From assembly GCF_003843875.1 (NCBI RefSeq), contig NZ_RKRF01000007.1:558001-622000 (forward strand): DNA of 64,000 nucleotides. Reading direction: 5' to 3'. The position numbers were made by a program, and so were the translations under genes. Under the pieces are notes generated by a model. The model worked only from the letters and a program-made list of their open reading frames with translations. It searched no databases and was not told the origin of the DNA. Positions 8,729 to 17,197 of the stretch are shown here, piece after piece. Each line of letters starts with the position of its first letter. Positions within the stretch are counted from its first letter, which is position 1. The stretch comes from Aquisalibacillus elongatus (lineage in GTDB: Bacteria > Bacillota > Bacilli > Bacillales > Alkalibacillaceae).

Positions 8729-9688
8729 GTGGATATGGTAAATCTATTAATTATAGGTATCTTATTTCTGTTATTCTTCACTTTGTTTATTGTTATTGGA
8801 TTTATGATGTTTGGGAAAAAGAAAAGAATCCACAATCGCTTAGAAGATTATTTTCCAAATTTAAAGCAAAAACCTGAGCAGGAACAAAAAGCTATGTTAA
8901 ATGAATTCGTAAAAAAACTTGGAGAATACCTTCCTTGGCAACTGTTCAACCGTAAATGGGAGAAAAAACTGATCTTAGCTGGAATTAAGCTTAAAGTTAA
9001 TGAATTTATGGCGATACGTGGGTTGGTTACGATTATCATATTTACGCTATTGATGTTGAGTTATAACATTTGGATCGCGATAGCTTCTATCCTAATCGTT
9101 TGGTTTTGGTTAACTCATGTGTATATAAAAATTAAAACAAAACGTCGTTTGGATCGAAGTGTCACGCAACTTGCTGCTTCTTTAGGTACGATGGCCAATG
9201 CGATGCGAGCTGGATTTAGTTTTATGCAGGCAATGCAAATGGTGGCGCGAGAAATGCCTGATCCAATTGGGCCAGAATTTGAAGCAACGATTAAAGAAAT
9301 TAATTTAGGCGTGTCATACGAAGTAGCTTTTGACCGATTATTAGAAAGGCTACCAAATAAAGATTTAGAAATGGTGATTTCTTCTATACTCATCCAACGT
9401 ACTTCTGGCGGTAACCTAGCTGTATTGTTAGAAACGTTAAGGGATACTATCAATGGAAGATTGAGAGTTAAAGAAGAGGTCAAAACATTAACGGCTCAAG
9501 GAAGAATTTCCACTTGGATTATATCACTCTTACCCATCGGATTAGCCTTAATCATTAATATTATTCACCCGACATTCTTTGATCCATTATTCACACATTT
9601 CGTCGGTTGGATTATGCTCTTTTTTGGTGCCATTTTCTTTGTACTAGGTTGGATCATTATTCGCAGAATCGTGCAAATTGAGGTGTAA
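8729..9688 (+). CDS. tadB: Tad inner-membrane platform protein TadB
   Basis: About 319 residues with an N-terminal membrane helix, two mid helices (residues about 110-140), and a C-terminal T2SSF (GspF-like) domain with SLGTMANAMRAGFSFMQAM and the RTSGGNLA motif, ending in two membrane helices. GTG 8729 is preferred because GTGGAG lies about 10 bases upstream; the frame is open from GTG 8714, and ATG 8735 is also possible. Together with TadC it forms the membrane platform on which TadA works. Confidence 0.9.
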   Translation: MDMVNLLIIGILFLLFFTLFIVIGFMMFGKKKRIHNRLEDYFPNLKQKPEQEQKAMLNEFVKKLGEYLPWQLFNRKWEKKLILAGIKLKVNEFMAIRGLVTIIIFTLLMLSYNIWIAIASILIVWFWLTHVYIKIKTKRRLDRSVTQLAASLGTMANAMRAGFSFMQAMQMVAREMPDPIGPEFEATIKEINLGVSYEVAFDRLLERLPNKDLEMVISSILIQRTSGGNLAVLLETLRDTINGRLRVKEEVKTLTAQGRISTWIISLLPIGLALIINIIHPTFFDPLFTHFVGWIMLFFGAIFFVLGWIIIRRIVQIEV

Positions 9689-9690
9689 TA

Positions 9691-10617
9691 ATGGGTACTA
9701 TAATATTTATGTTGTCTACATTTTTATTTGTAACATTAGTTATAGCGGGAATATTTCATGTCACATTAAAAAAAGATCTTAATATTGAAAGAAGAATCTA
9801 TGAGCATTTCGATAATTCGTTTTCACCTAAAGATAATCGAGGGAAAGAACAGAATAAAAAAAGAAGTCAGTGGTTAACTAAAGCTATCGACCGTCTAAGG
9901 TCTATGATTACAGATCGGATGTCTTTACATAGCATTAAGTCATTAGATAAAAAGTTGCAAGAAGCGGGACGTCCTTATCAATTAAATGCTGTTGACTTTA
10001 GGTTATTACAATTGGCATTGGGTGTAGGATTATTTGTGCTCTTATTCGTTTTGTTTTTCCCGATAACAGAAAACAAAGCTCAAGTGTTTTTATTTTGTCT
10101 TGCTGCAGGATTAATAGGTGCAGTGTACCCAATGGCCAACCTTAATACTCGAATTAAAAAACGAATTAAAGAGATTGAAAAGATGATGCCAGATTATTTC
10201 GATATGTTAAATTTATCAGTAGAAGCGGGAATGGGGCTAGACTCATCAGTCATGGAGGTAAGTCATAAGCTTTCAGGTCCATTATCTGAAGAATTTTTGG
10301 CAACGATTGAAGATATGAATTTAGGGAAATCACGTTTAGAATCATTTGCCGACCTAAGAGATCGGATACCGTCAGATCATTTTCAATCTGTTATTCGAGC
10401 ATTAATTCAAGCAGATCGCCTGGGCGTTGGGATGTCTAAAGTGATTCGTGTTCAGACGGAAAGAATACGTGAAACGCAGCTTCAAAGCGCTAGAGAAAAA
10501 TCAATGAAAGCGCCGGTTAAGATGTTAATTCCAATGGTATTTTGTATATTTCCGTTATTATTCATCGTCTTAATGGGTCCTGTATTAATCCAAATTATGA
10601 CGACGCTATTTAATTAA
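9691..10617 (+). CDS. tadC: Tad inner-membrane platform protein TadC
   Basis: A 308-residue paralogue of TadB with the same layout: one N-terminal helix, a cytosolic stretch, two helices (about residues 105-150), a T2SSF domain containing MPDYFDMLNLSVEAGMGLDSS and two closing helices. The start is two bases after the tadB stop, so the two are coupled. It is the last gene of the pilus operon and is followed by a strong terminator. Confidence 0.9.
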   Translation: MGTIIFMLSTFLFVTLVIAGIFHVTLKKDLNIERRIYEHFDNSFSPKDNRGKEQNKKRSQWLTKAIDRLRSMITDRMSLHSIKSLDKKLQEAGRPYQLNAVDFRLLQLALGVGLFVLLFVLFFPITENKAQVFLFCLAAGLIGAVYPMANLNTRIKKRIKEIEKMMPDYFDMLNLSVEAGMGLDSSVMEVSHKLSGPLSEEFLATIEDMNLGKSRLESFADLRDRIPSDHFQSVIRALIQADRLGVGMSKVIRVQTERIRETQLQSAREKSMKAPVKMLIPMVFCIFPLLFIVLMGPVLIQIMTTLFN

Positions 10618-10646
10618 TCCAATGTTTTGTGCATTGGATTTTTTGA
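10616..10646 (+). terminator. terminator of the Tad operon
   Basis: Stem AATCCAATG / CATTGGATT with a 7-base loop and a run of T, directly after the tadC stop. Confidence 0.9.
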
Positions 10647-10714
10647 TGTTTATAGCATAATATATGATGTCATGGTAATATGAACATAAAAAATAAAAGA
10701 GGGGAGAGTTTTTG

Positions 10715-10921
10715 GTGAGTGAAAAACCGATTATTCAAGTACGAGACAATGGATCTATTTTAGTAAAAGGTGATATTGAACTATTAGATGCGGAAGGGAA
10801 TCAGTACGAAACAAAACCTGCTTTCTCTTTGTGTCGTTGTGGGCATTCTCAAAACAAACCATTCTGTGATGGATCTCATAAAAGAGAGGAATTTGAATCT
10901 GTCACTCGAGCAACTGAATAA
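10715..10921 (+). CDS. CDGSH iron-sulfur domain protein
   Basis: A 68-residue protein with one CDGSH-type zinc-finger-like domain: CRC, then nine residues, then CDGSH (about residues 43-60), which binds a 2Fe-2S cluster through three Cys and one His. Bacterial members are small soluble redox or iron-sulfur transfer proteins of uncertain role. GTG 10715 lies 8 bases after GGGGAG and is preferred to TTG 10712. A single gene, with its own terminator. Confidence 0.9.
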   Translation: MSEKPIIQVRDNGSILVKGDIELLDAEGNQYETKPAFSLCRCGHSQNKPFCDGSHKREEFESVTRATE

Positions 10922-10930
10922 ATCCTCAAA

Positions 10931-10963
10931 AAGAGCCAATGTTTATTATTGGCTCTTTTTTTA
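10931..10963 (+). terminator. terminator of the CDGSH gene
   Basis: Stem AGAGCCAAT / ATTGGCTCT followed by seven T. Confidence 0.9.
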
Positions 10964-11051
10964 AGATTTAATTACATATTAACGTATTCTATTGCGATTT
11001 TTAAAATATATATTTTATACTTAGGTTCAGCTTAATAACGTAGAAGGGAAC

Positions 11052-12209
11052 ATGACCATGAAACTGCTATTCACAATCATCTTTACGTTAATATTACTAA
11101 TACCTAACCATATATCAGCAGAAAACATTAATATCGTTAATAGTGATTCTGCGATTTTAATAGATGCACAAACAGGCGAAGTTTTATATGACAAAAATAG
11201 TGAGCAAACCATGTATCCTGCTAGTATTACTAAAATCATCACCGCTATCGTTGCGATTGAAGAGGGGAACTTAGAGGATACTGTCACCGTTAGCGAGGAT
11301 GCACGCAACACACCTGGGACTCGGGTTTTCTTAGAAGAAGGAGAAAAAGTGAAGCTGGACAAACTAGTTAAAGGCTTACTAATTAATTCCGGGAACGATG
11401 CCGGAGTTGCTATTGCTGAACACATGGATGGTAGCGTTGATGCATTCACAAATCGAATGAATCGTTTTGTTAAAGAGGAAATTGGTGTGAAAAACAGTCA
11501 TTTTGAGAATCCTCATGGTTTATATGACTCAAATCATACAACAACGGCAACAGATATGGCGCTTATTACACAATATGCGATGAATAACGAGACTTTTAGA
11601 GAGATTGCTGGTATTAAATCTATGCCTTGGGATGGCGAAAAGTGGGAGACAACCCTTTATAATCATCATCAATTAGTGAGACAACGGGATGATGTTACGG
11701 GTGTTAAGAATGGTTTTGTTAGTCAAGCGGGTTTCACCTTAGTCACAACAGCTTCGCGCGAACATATTGATTTAATAGCTGTTACGATGAAATCGCCATC
11801 AGCTGAATTGGCTTATGAGGAAACTGAAAATTTATTGGATTATGGATTTGAAAATTATCAGACCTATACTGTAGCAGCTTCAGATGTCATATACGATGAA
11901 GCGAATTCGGAGTATATATTAGAATCCGATTTTCAATTTACAGCTGAAAAAGCCCTGAATTGGGAAAAAGACTTTGACAATCAAGGTAATTTACTCATTA
12001 AAAATGAAAATGATCAAACGATTGTCAAACATTCTTTAACCAATATTGAAGTAGATGAAGACAAGGAACGTGATGAATACGTTGACCATGAAACGAAATC
12101 TAATAGCGTTGTGGCATGGGGATTATTGGCACTAGCTATACTGGTATTTAAATTCTTTATTTACAAATGGATTCGTAAAAGACGTCGAAGAAGACACTTC
12201 TTTAGGTAA
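11052..12209 (+). CDS. D-alanyl-D-alanine carboxypeptidase (PBP5/DacF family)
   Basis: A 385-residue serine D,D-carboxypeptidase that trims peptidoglycan stem peptides outside the membrane. A signal peptide (about residues 1-24) is followed by the catalytic SITK motif (about residue 59), SGN (about residue 115) and a third motif that reads KNG instead of the usual KTG. The C-terminal end has a membrane helix followed by a very basic tail (RKRRRRRH) instead of the classical amphipathic anchor. ATG 11052 has the better spacing from AAGGGA; ATG 11058 is possible. The DacF paralogue in B. subtilis acts in sporulation, but the sequence alone does not prove that role. Confidence 0.88.
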   Translation: MTMKLLFTIIFTLILLIPNHISAENINIVNSDSAILIDAQTGEVLYDKNSEQTMYPASITKIITAIVAIEEGNLEDTVTVSEDARNTPGTRVFLEEGEKVKLDKLVKGLLINSGNDAGVAIAEHMDGSVDAFTNRMNRFVKEEIGVKNSHFENPHGLYDSNHTTTATDMALITQYAMNNETFREIAGIKSMPWDGEKWETTLYNHHQLVRQRDDVTGVKNGFVSQAGFTLVTTASREHIDLIAVTMKSPSAELAYEETENLLDYGFENYQTYTVAASDVIYDEANSEYILESDFQFTAEKALNWEKDFDNQGNLLIKNENDQTIVKHSLTNIEVDEDKERDEYVDHETKSNSVVAWGLLALAILVFKFFIYKWIRKRRRRRHFFR

Positions 12210-12238
12210 GGTGCTCATCATAATGGGCACCTTTTTAT
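12208..12238 (+). terminator. terminator of the carboxypeptidase gene
   Basis: Stem AAGGTGCTCAT / ATGGGCACCTT with one non-Watson-Crick pair, then TTTTTATTTT. Confidence 0.85.
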
Positions 12239-12307
12239 TTTAGTAAATGTATGAAATGAATCAACTTTGACAAATTATGATTATCATGATGTTGAAAGGG
12301 TGCAGGT

Positions 12308-12682
12308 ATGATTGAAGAGATCCATTGGCTAACGTACATTATGATTATATTAGCCAGTTACAGATTTACGCATTTGATTGTGTTCGATAAGATTACTGAA
12401 TTCATTCGCAAACCTTTTCTAAAAGATAAAACTTATCAAGATGATGATGGTCATTTAAAGCATAAGGAAATCCCGACGTCTAAATTTGGATATTTGCTTA
12501 ATTGTTACTGGTGTGCAGGCGTTTGGAGCGCGATTTTTATGGCGTTAGGGTACTTATACATACCTCAAATTGCACTACCAATCATATTTATATTCTCAAT
12601 AGCTGGTGCACAAGCTATATTGGAGACTTTTGTCGGTGTTGGAGTAAAGTTAGTGGACTTCTTAAAGAGTTCATCAAATTAA
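12308..12682 (+). CDS. DUF1360 membrane protein (YngL-like)
   Basis: A 124-residue protein with three or four hydrophobic helices and the DUF1360 hallmark LLNCYWCAGVW (about residues 62-72), in which two cysteines lie in a membrane-proximal stretch. The family is widespread in spore formers and of unknown function. ATG follows GAAAGGGTG. The gene converges on the DUF2512 gene with a shared hairpin between them. Confidence 0.85.
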   Translation: MIEEIHWLTYIMIILASYRFTHLIVFDKITEFIRKPFLKDKTYQDDDGHLKHKEIPTSKFGYLLNCYWCAGVWSAIFMALGYLYIPQIALPIIFIFSIAGAQAILETFVGVGVKLVDFLKSSSN

Positions 12683-12683
12683 T

Positions 12684-12722
12684 AACCAGAACGCTGTTGA
12701 TTCAACGTTCTGGTTCATTTTT
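12684..12722. terminator. shared terminator between convergent genes
   Basis: Stem AACCAGAACG / CGTTCTGGTT with a 12-base loop, followed by a T-rich tract on the plus strand (12716-12722). It separates the DUF1360 gene from the DUF2512 gene. Confidence 0.75.
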
Positions 12723-13176
12723 AAATATCATCGTCTTCAATTTTTGGGTCATATTCAATTTCATCTGGCTCGAGTTCTTCAGAAAACTCAGTTTGAAGTT
12801 GGTATTGATCAGTGCCATGATGTTCATGCTCAACATGTTCATCATACTCTGACTGCACATATTTGTGGTAAAAATACTCAAATATAGTAACACCAGCAGC
12901 AGAGATCAGACTTGCCATAAATAAATCGCCACCGTAAGTTAACATATCGAGCATGAAATAAATAACGACATATGCTAAGACAAAATCCGATGCTGTTGCA
13001 ATGGTATTATTGGTTCTTGGTAATATAAAGGCATCTCCTATATAGGAAATTAACGTTAAGACTAAGCTGATTAATAAAACATTACCAAAAGCCACGTCAT
13101 ATCCAAGACCAAGAATCAAATATAGAAGGACAAAACAAGAAATCAGTTTAATCATCATGAGTTTGAAGTGATTCAA
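12721..13176 (-). CDS. DUF2512 membrane protein (YndM-like)
   Basis: About 151 residues with four hydrophobic helices in the first 110 residues and a highly acidic C-terminal tail rich in Asp, Glu and His, as in DUF2512/YndM proteins. TTG 13176 is the likely start because AAAGGAGG sits 7 bases upstream and would otherwise be inside the coding sequence. Function unknown. A single gene on the minus strand. Confidence 0.75.
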   Translation of the reverse strand: MNHFKLMMIKLISCFVLLYLILGLGYDVAFGNVLLISLVLTLISYIGDAFILPRTNNTIATASDFVLAYVVIYFMLDMLTYGGDLFMASLISAAGVTIFEYFYHKYVQSEYDEHVEHEHHGTDQYQLQTEFSEELEPDEIEYDPKIEDDDI

Positions 13177-13229
13177 ATAAATTCCTCCTTTCAACCTTAT
13201 TATGAGGTGAAAGGCTTAAGGTTATACCT

Positions 13230-13649
13230 TCAGTTCTGTTGCTGTTCATATTCGATATATTGTAATAAAGGTTCCGTATCAGCCTGAAACCAGAAAACAT
13301 AGGGTTTGTCTTGTTCATCGAAAGTTAAGACGTACGGTTTTTCATTCTCTGGAAATATAACAATTATGGTATCGACAGTGGTATTTAGCCAATCGTTATT
13401 TAGTTCAATGTTTGGTCTTAATGGTATTTTGACCATAAATCCATTCTCAGGAATTGGGCTAATCCCTTTATAAAGATCGTCGATGTTATTTAAAATAATT
13501 TCAGCTTCTTGTTGAATATCGCTAGAGTGCGGGACTGTTTTAACAACTTCTTCGTTTTGAATATCAAAAACTTCAACTTTTAACTCCTGCTCACCATCCA
13601 TATTTATAGGGTTTAGCATTAAACTAAATAGGAAAATTAGTATTGACAT
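13230..13649 (-). CDS. hypothetical secreted protein
   Basis: About 139 residues. The N-terminus MSILIFLFSLMLNPI is a short hydrophobic signal-like segment, followed by an acidic, soluble domain ending in a Gln-rich tail. ATG 13649 is chosen because GAGGTG lies 4 bases upstream; the open frame extends 4 codons further. It starts 13 bases after the DUF1292 stop codon, so the two are probably one operon. I do not recognise the family and no catalytic motif is visible. Confidence 0.6.
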   Translation of the reverse strand: MSILIFLFSLMLNPINMDGEQELKVEVFDIQNEEVVKTVPHSSDIQQEAEIILNNIDDLYKGISPIPENGFMVKIPLRPNIELNNDWLNTTVDTIIVIFPENEKPYVLTFDEQDKPYVFWFQADTEPLLQYIEYEQQQN

Positions 13650-13661
13650 GTAACACCTCAA

Positions 13662-13922
13662 TTAAAAATCTTCATTATCTCCTGGTGTTGCTTCTAAAGC
13701 AATTTCATATGCATCTAAAATAGAATCTCTTACAACTGGGTCTTCAATTGGAACCAATGCTTGTTCGTCACCATTTTGTTCTACACGCATTAAAAACGTT
13801 TCATTTTCATCTTTCAATAAAGCATAAGAATCTTTTTCTATATCAAATAATGCTTCGACGATTAAGTCTCGTTCTTCTCCTGTGTCATTTTGGACTGTGA
13901 TTCTGTCTTTATGTTCATCCAT
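13662..13922 (-). CDS. DUF1292 family protein (YrzB-like)
   Basis: An 86-residue acidic soluble protein matching the DUF1292 pattern: DRITVQNDTGEERDLIVEALF at the N-terminus, then SYALLKDEN and a conserved EDP segment. Start ATG 13922 follows GGGAGGAAT. The family is common next to Holliday-junction resolvase genes in Bacilli, but here it stands with an unrelated secreted protein gene. Function unknown. A 30-bp palindrome lies upstream. Confidence 0.8.
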   Translation of the reverse strand: MDEHKDRITVQNDTGEERDLIVEALFDIEKDSYALLKDENETFLMRVEQNGDEQALVPIEDPVVRDSILDAYEIALEATPGDNEDF

Positions 13923-13987
13923 TATTATTCCTCCCATAAATTCCAATTATCAATAGTCTTTGTTTTTAACGATGAAATATGAGTGTA

Positions 13988-14017
13988 AATAATCAATCAA
14001 ACGTTTGATTGATTATT
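13988..14017. promoter_or_regulatory. 30-bp perfect palindrome, operator-like
   Basis: A 30-base perfect palindrome centred on ATCAAACGTTTGAT, about 65 bases upstream of the DUF1292 start. There is no loop and no T-run, so it fits a dimeric (TetR-type) repressor site better than a terminator. The 16-bp core AATCAAACGTTTGATT recurs once more at 25039-25054, inside the yngE gene. Confidence 0.5.
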
Positions 14018-14026
14018 AGTAATCAA

Positions 14027-14064
14027 TAAAAAAATGCCGATGGTAGTGCACTCCACCGGCATTT
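14027..14064 (-). terminator. terminator of the GltS-type carrier gene
   Basis: On the minus strand AAATGCCG / CGGCATTT close a long hairpin, followed by a run of T. Confidence 0.85.
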
Positions 14065-14068
14065 AATT

Positions 14069-15463
14069 TCATGATTTCTTTTTTCCGAAATATAAAATTC
14101 CAAAACCAAGACCTAACAACAACATAAGGACTGATAAAATCAAAAACGGAATCGGACCAAATTGGAAAATTAACGGTATAGATAAGGCTGTTACTAATCC
14201 ACCACCTAAAAATGGTTCAAAGACTAATTGTTTATAACCAAAACCTTCAAATGAAGGAGATTCAGCTTTTGGATCTGCCACACGCATTAATAATAATCCC
14301 GTCGCTGTAATACCCATTGACTGACCAAAATCACCGATAGCACGTTCAACCCAATAGGATGTAATCATTTTTGGTGCCAGCACAAAGAACCCAATGACAT
14401 TCCACAATATACCTGCTGCAGCAAGGATTAAAAACGGCACTAAATACTCACCAATAACATTTAGCGATACTGTTGCAATTGCAGATAAAATTAATATATC
14501 TAATGATAACCCCTGAATCCTCATCACCATACGTCTATCTAAAATATCTGAATAACCGATTTTGGTAAAGAAAAGTTGTACAATAATACCACCAATCATA
14601 GCAAGGGGGAATAACGGGACATACGTCATGAGCTCTGTACCAATAATAATTGATTCAAGATAGACAAGTAATTGCAATACTAAATATCCTACCATGATGG
14701 CAACAGCAATTACTGCTAAGTGTAATGATAATGGCTCAATCGATTCAGGTCGAACGGTCATACTCGCCGCTGGCTCACGGTTTTCAAATTCAATGATGCC
14801 TGATTTCTTGTTAGCTGAAGTATCATCTGTGTCGTTTAAAACTTCTGTTTTCTGTTTTCTTATAGCCCAATTGATCATAAATATCCCTATGAGGACTCCA
14901 GATAAAATACCAATTGTAGCTAAACCAACAGCTAAATCATAAGCTTCCGAAAACTCCATTTCTTCAAAGGTTCCTTGTAGACCTGCTGCGGTACCGTGTC
15001 CACCTTCAAATCCTACCTCAATTAAAGCTCCGACCATTGGAGGCAAATCAAATATAGGTGTTAGAATTAATAACGTTAATAATATACCGACAACATATTG
15101 TCCCCAACCTAACGTCCAACCAAAGGCTAATTGAGGCCCACCTATATGCCATACTTTTCTTAAGTTAGGTAAGATTGTACCTAAAAATAACGTCGCGAAC
15201 ACCACATTAATAAGTAATCCAGGGAGAGTCCGCCAAACTTCAATAACTTCTGGTGTCATAAGGCCTGTACTCCAAAAACCTTCACCATTAAAAATAGCGC
15301 CTAATATTTGTGGACCAAGTAATAACCCAATAAACCCTGCTATAACAGAGGAAGGTAAAAATAAATTTTGGATCCATTTTATTTTAACTCTTAACCATTT
15401 ACCAAGTAATAAAAATAAACCTAAGTATATTAATGCAAAACCTATTTGATTTGGTGTCATCAT
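14069..15463 (-). CDS. sodium/glutamate symporter family protein (GltS-like)
   Basis: About 464 residues with some eleven hydrophobic helices. The segment GAGFEGGHGTAAGL-type motif is present as EVGFEGGHGTAAGLQG (about residue 155), a hallmark of the GltS family, and a second family region GDFGQSMGITATGLLL lies near residue 380. The carrier probably imports glutamate or a related anion with Na+. ATG 15463 or 15460 is favoured by AAGGAG just upstream; the frame stays open from 15478. It is monocistronic. Confidence 0.85.
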   Translation of the reverse strand: MMTPNQIGFALIYLGLFLLLGKWLRVKIKWIQNLFLPSSVIAGFIGLLLGPQILGAIFNGEGFWSTGLMTPEVIEVWRTLPGLLINVVFATLFLGTILPNLRKVWHIGGPQLAFGWTLGWGQYVVGILLTLLILTPIFDLPPMVGALIEVGFEGGHGTAAGLQGTFEEMEFSEAYDLAVGLATIGILSGVLIGIFMINWAIRKQKTEVLNDTDDTSANKKSGIIEFENREPAASMTVRPESIEPLSLHLAVIAVAIMVGYLVLQLLVYLESIIIGTELMTYVPLFPLAMIGGIIVQLFFTKIGYSDILDRRMVMRIQGLSLDILILSAIATVSLNVIGEYLVPFLILAAAGILWNVIGFFVLAPKMITSYWVERAIGDFGQSMGITATGLLLMRVADPKAESPSFEGFGYKQLVFEPFLGGGLVTALSIPLIFQFGPIPFLILSVLMLLLGLGFGILYFGKKKS

Positions 15464-15565
15464 CTCACTCCTTGCCACTTTTTCTAACTCACAAGTTTAT
15501 ATTCATAATTTTATCCTTAATAATAAATACTAATCATTAAAAGAAACTTAAGAAGGTGGTCTAAA

Positions 15566-16600
15566 ATGGAAAACAACTTAAAAGAACATCAACAAAACAA
15601 ATCACTCACTTCAGCTGAATTAGGTGAGTTATTTGCTAACTACTTAGGTGATACCCTATATATTTGTGTTTTTAAACACCAATTAGAGGTCGTCGAGGAT
15701 GCACAAATAAAAGAAAATATTGAGAGAGCCCTTCAGATTTCAGAGGGACACATTCAATTTTTGAGGGAATTATTTGAAAAAGAAAATATCCCGATTCCGG
15801 TAGGATTTGGAGATCAAGATGTTAGATTAGATGCCCCAAAGTTATATTCAGATATGTTTATGCTTTTTTATATTATGGAAATGTCACGAGCTGTATTAAC
15901 TACTTATTCTGGTGGGCTTTCGTCTTCAAGCAGAGAAGATATACTAGAATATTTCGAAAACTGTATCCATGAATCCACTGAACAATATAAACAGACTTTA
16001 CATTTATTATTGGAAAAAGGAATGGATGTAACGTTCCCTGAAGTTCCATATCCAAGTAAGGTAGATTTTGTAGAAAAAGATTCATTTACATCTTTTATCG
16101 CTGGAAAAAAAAGACCACTTACAGCAATTGAAATTAAACACTTACAAGTTAATATCAATACGAATACATTAGGAAAAGCATTGATGTTAGGTTTTAGCCA
16201 AGTGGCTTCATCTGAAAAGATTAGAGATTATTGTCAGGATGGAGTTCAGTTAGCTGAAAAACAAATCAATCAATTGGGTGAAATGTTAATGAAAGAAAAC
16301 CTACCAACACCTATGTTGTTAGACACTCACATTACAGATTCAACCGTTTCACCATTTTCGGATAAATTAATTTTATACCATACTTTCATAGCTAATGGAA
16401 TTGGAATTCAAAACTATGGCTTAGCGATTTCGAAAGTATTAAGACACGATATCCATTCTCAATTTGCGACACTTTCTGCTGGTATAGCGAAATACTCCAA
16501 TAAAGGTCTGAATATGATGATTGAAAATGGTTGGTTAGAAGAACCGCCAACTTGTGCAGACCGTGAAAAATTAGCTAAGTATTCTCCAGGGTTTAAATAG
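15566..16600 (+). CDS. DUF3231 family protein (tandem ferritin-like domains)
   Basis: A 344-residue soluble protein made of two related helical halves (about residues 15-165 and 180-335), each starting with a TSAE/TAIE-type segment and carrying a long helix with ISEGH or LAEKQ, the pattern of DUF3231 proteins of Bacilli. The family has a ferritin-like/DUF892 fold, but I cannot point to a complete di-iron site. The ATG follows AAGGTGG. The next gene starts 8 bases downstream. Function unknown. Confidence 0.8.
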   Translation: MENNLKEHQQNKSLTSAELGELFANYLGDTLYICVFKHQLEVVEDAQIKENIERALQISEGHIQFLRELFEKENIPIPVGFGDQDVRLDAPKLYSDMFMLFYIMEMSRAVLTTYSGGLSSSSREDILEYFENCIHESTEQYKQTLHLLLEKGMDVTFPEVPYPSKVDFVEKDSFTSFIAGKKRPLTAIEIKHLQVNINTNTLGKALMLGFSQVASSEKIRDYCQDGVQLAEKQINQLGEMLMKENLPTPMLLDTHITDSTVSPFSDKLILYHTFIANGIGIQNYGLAISKVLRHDIHSQFATLSAGIAKYSNKGLNMMIENGWLEEPPTCADREKLAKYSPGFK

Positions 16601-16607
16601 GCATGGT

Positions 16608-17087
16608 ATGGGAAAACGCTCTAATAGAAGTGAAGCATTATTATGGAATATCGTGTTCCCAGGTTTTGGGCAGTTACTAAATGGTCAAATCATCAAAGGG
16701 ATAGCTTTAGTTATTTTAGTAATTATTGTTAATATGAAATCGAAACTAAATCAGGTTATTTTTCATTCCTTTAATTGGAAAATTGAGCAAGCAATTTTAA
16801 TCGCTGATTACCAATGGTTGATGTTTTTTCCTTGTATATATATGTATTCATTATGGGATGGGTTTAAAGATGCAAGGGGAGAGGTAGGGTTCTTGTATTA
16901 CTTTCCATTTGTAGTATCAGCCTATTTTATTACAGTGGGGTTGATTTTTTCATCAAAACTTACTGTTTTAGGATTTTTGTTAGGTCCTGTATTTTTGCCT
17001 TTATTATTTGCTATAATTGGATTTATAGTCGGGATTGGGTTAAGAGGAGTTGCTATTCGAATGCATGAATATTATGATTCACAGTGA
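16608..17087 (+). CDS. hypothetical multi-pass membrane protein
   Basis: A 159-residue protein with four to five hydrophobic helices. The N-terminal segment FPGFGQLLNGQIIKG resembles the entry motif of TM2/DUF5683-type small membrane proteins, but the rest is not recognised. It follows the DUF3231 gene by 8 bases and shares its terminator, so it is likely co-transcribed. The ribosome binding site is weak. Confidence 0.65.
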   Translation: MGKRSNRSEALLWNIVFPGFGQLLNGQIIKGIALVILVIIVNMKSKLNQVIFHSFNWKIEQAILIADYQWLMFFPCIYMYSLWDGFKDARGEVGFLYYFPFVVSAYFITVGLIFSSKLTVLGFLLGPVFLPLLFAIIGFIVGIGLRGVAIRMHEYYDSQ

Positions 17088-17118
17088 GTTTCAAGTTAAT
17101 ATAGAAACTCACTTTTTT
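17084..17118 (+). terminator. terminator of the DUF3231 operon
   Basis: Stem GTGAGTTTC (17084-17092) with GAAACTCAC (17104-17112), followed by TTTTTT. The stop codon of the membrane protein gene lies in the first arm. Confidence 0.9.
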
Positions 17119-17197
17119 ATGTGTTCATATTTACAATAAGTCACTAACTCTTATAAAATATACTTTCGAATTAAGTGGAAGAGGGGAATGATTAAAG

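Noticed and set aside
9115-9483. Minus-strand ORF of 122 codons inside tadB
   Set aside because: Shadow frame; tadB is supported by family motifs and operon structure.
12502-12852. Plus-strand ORF of 116 codons bridging two genes
   Set aside because: It overlaps the DUF1360 gene, a terminator and the DUF2512 gene in other frames; composition is not protein-like.
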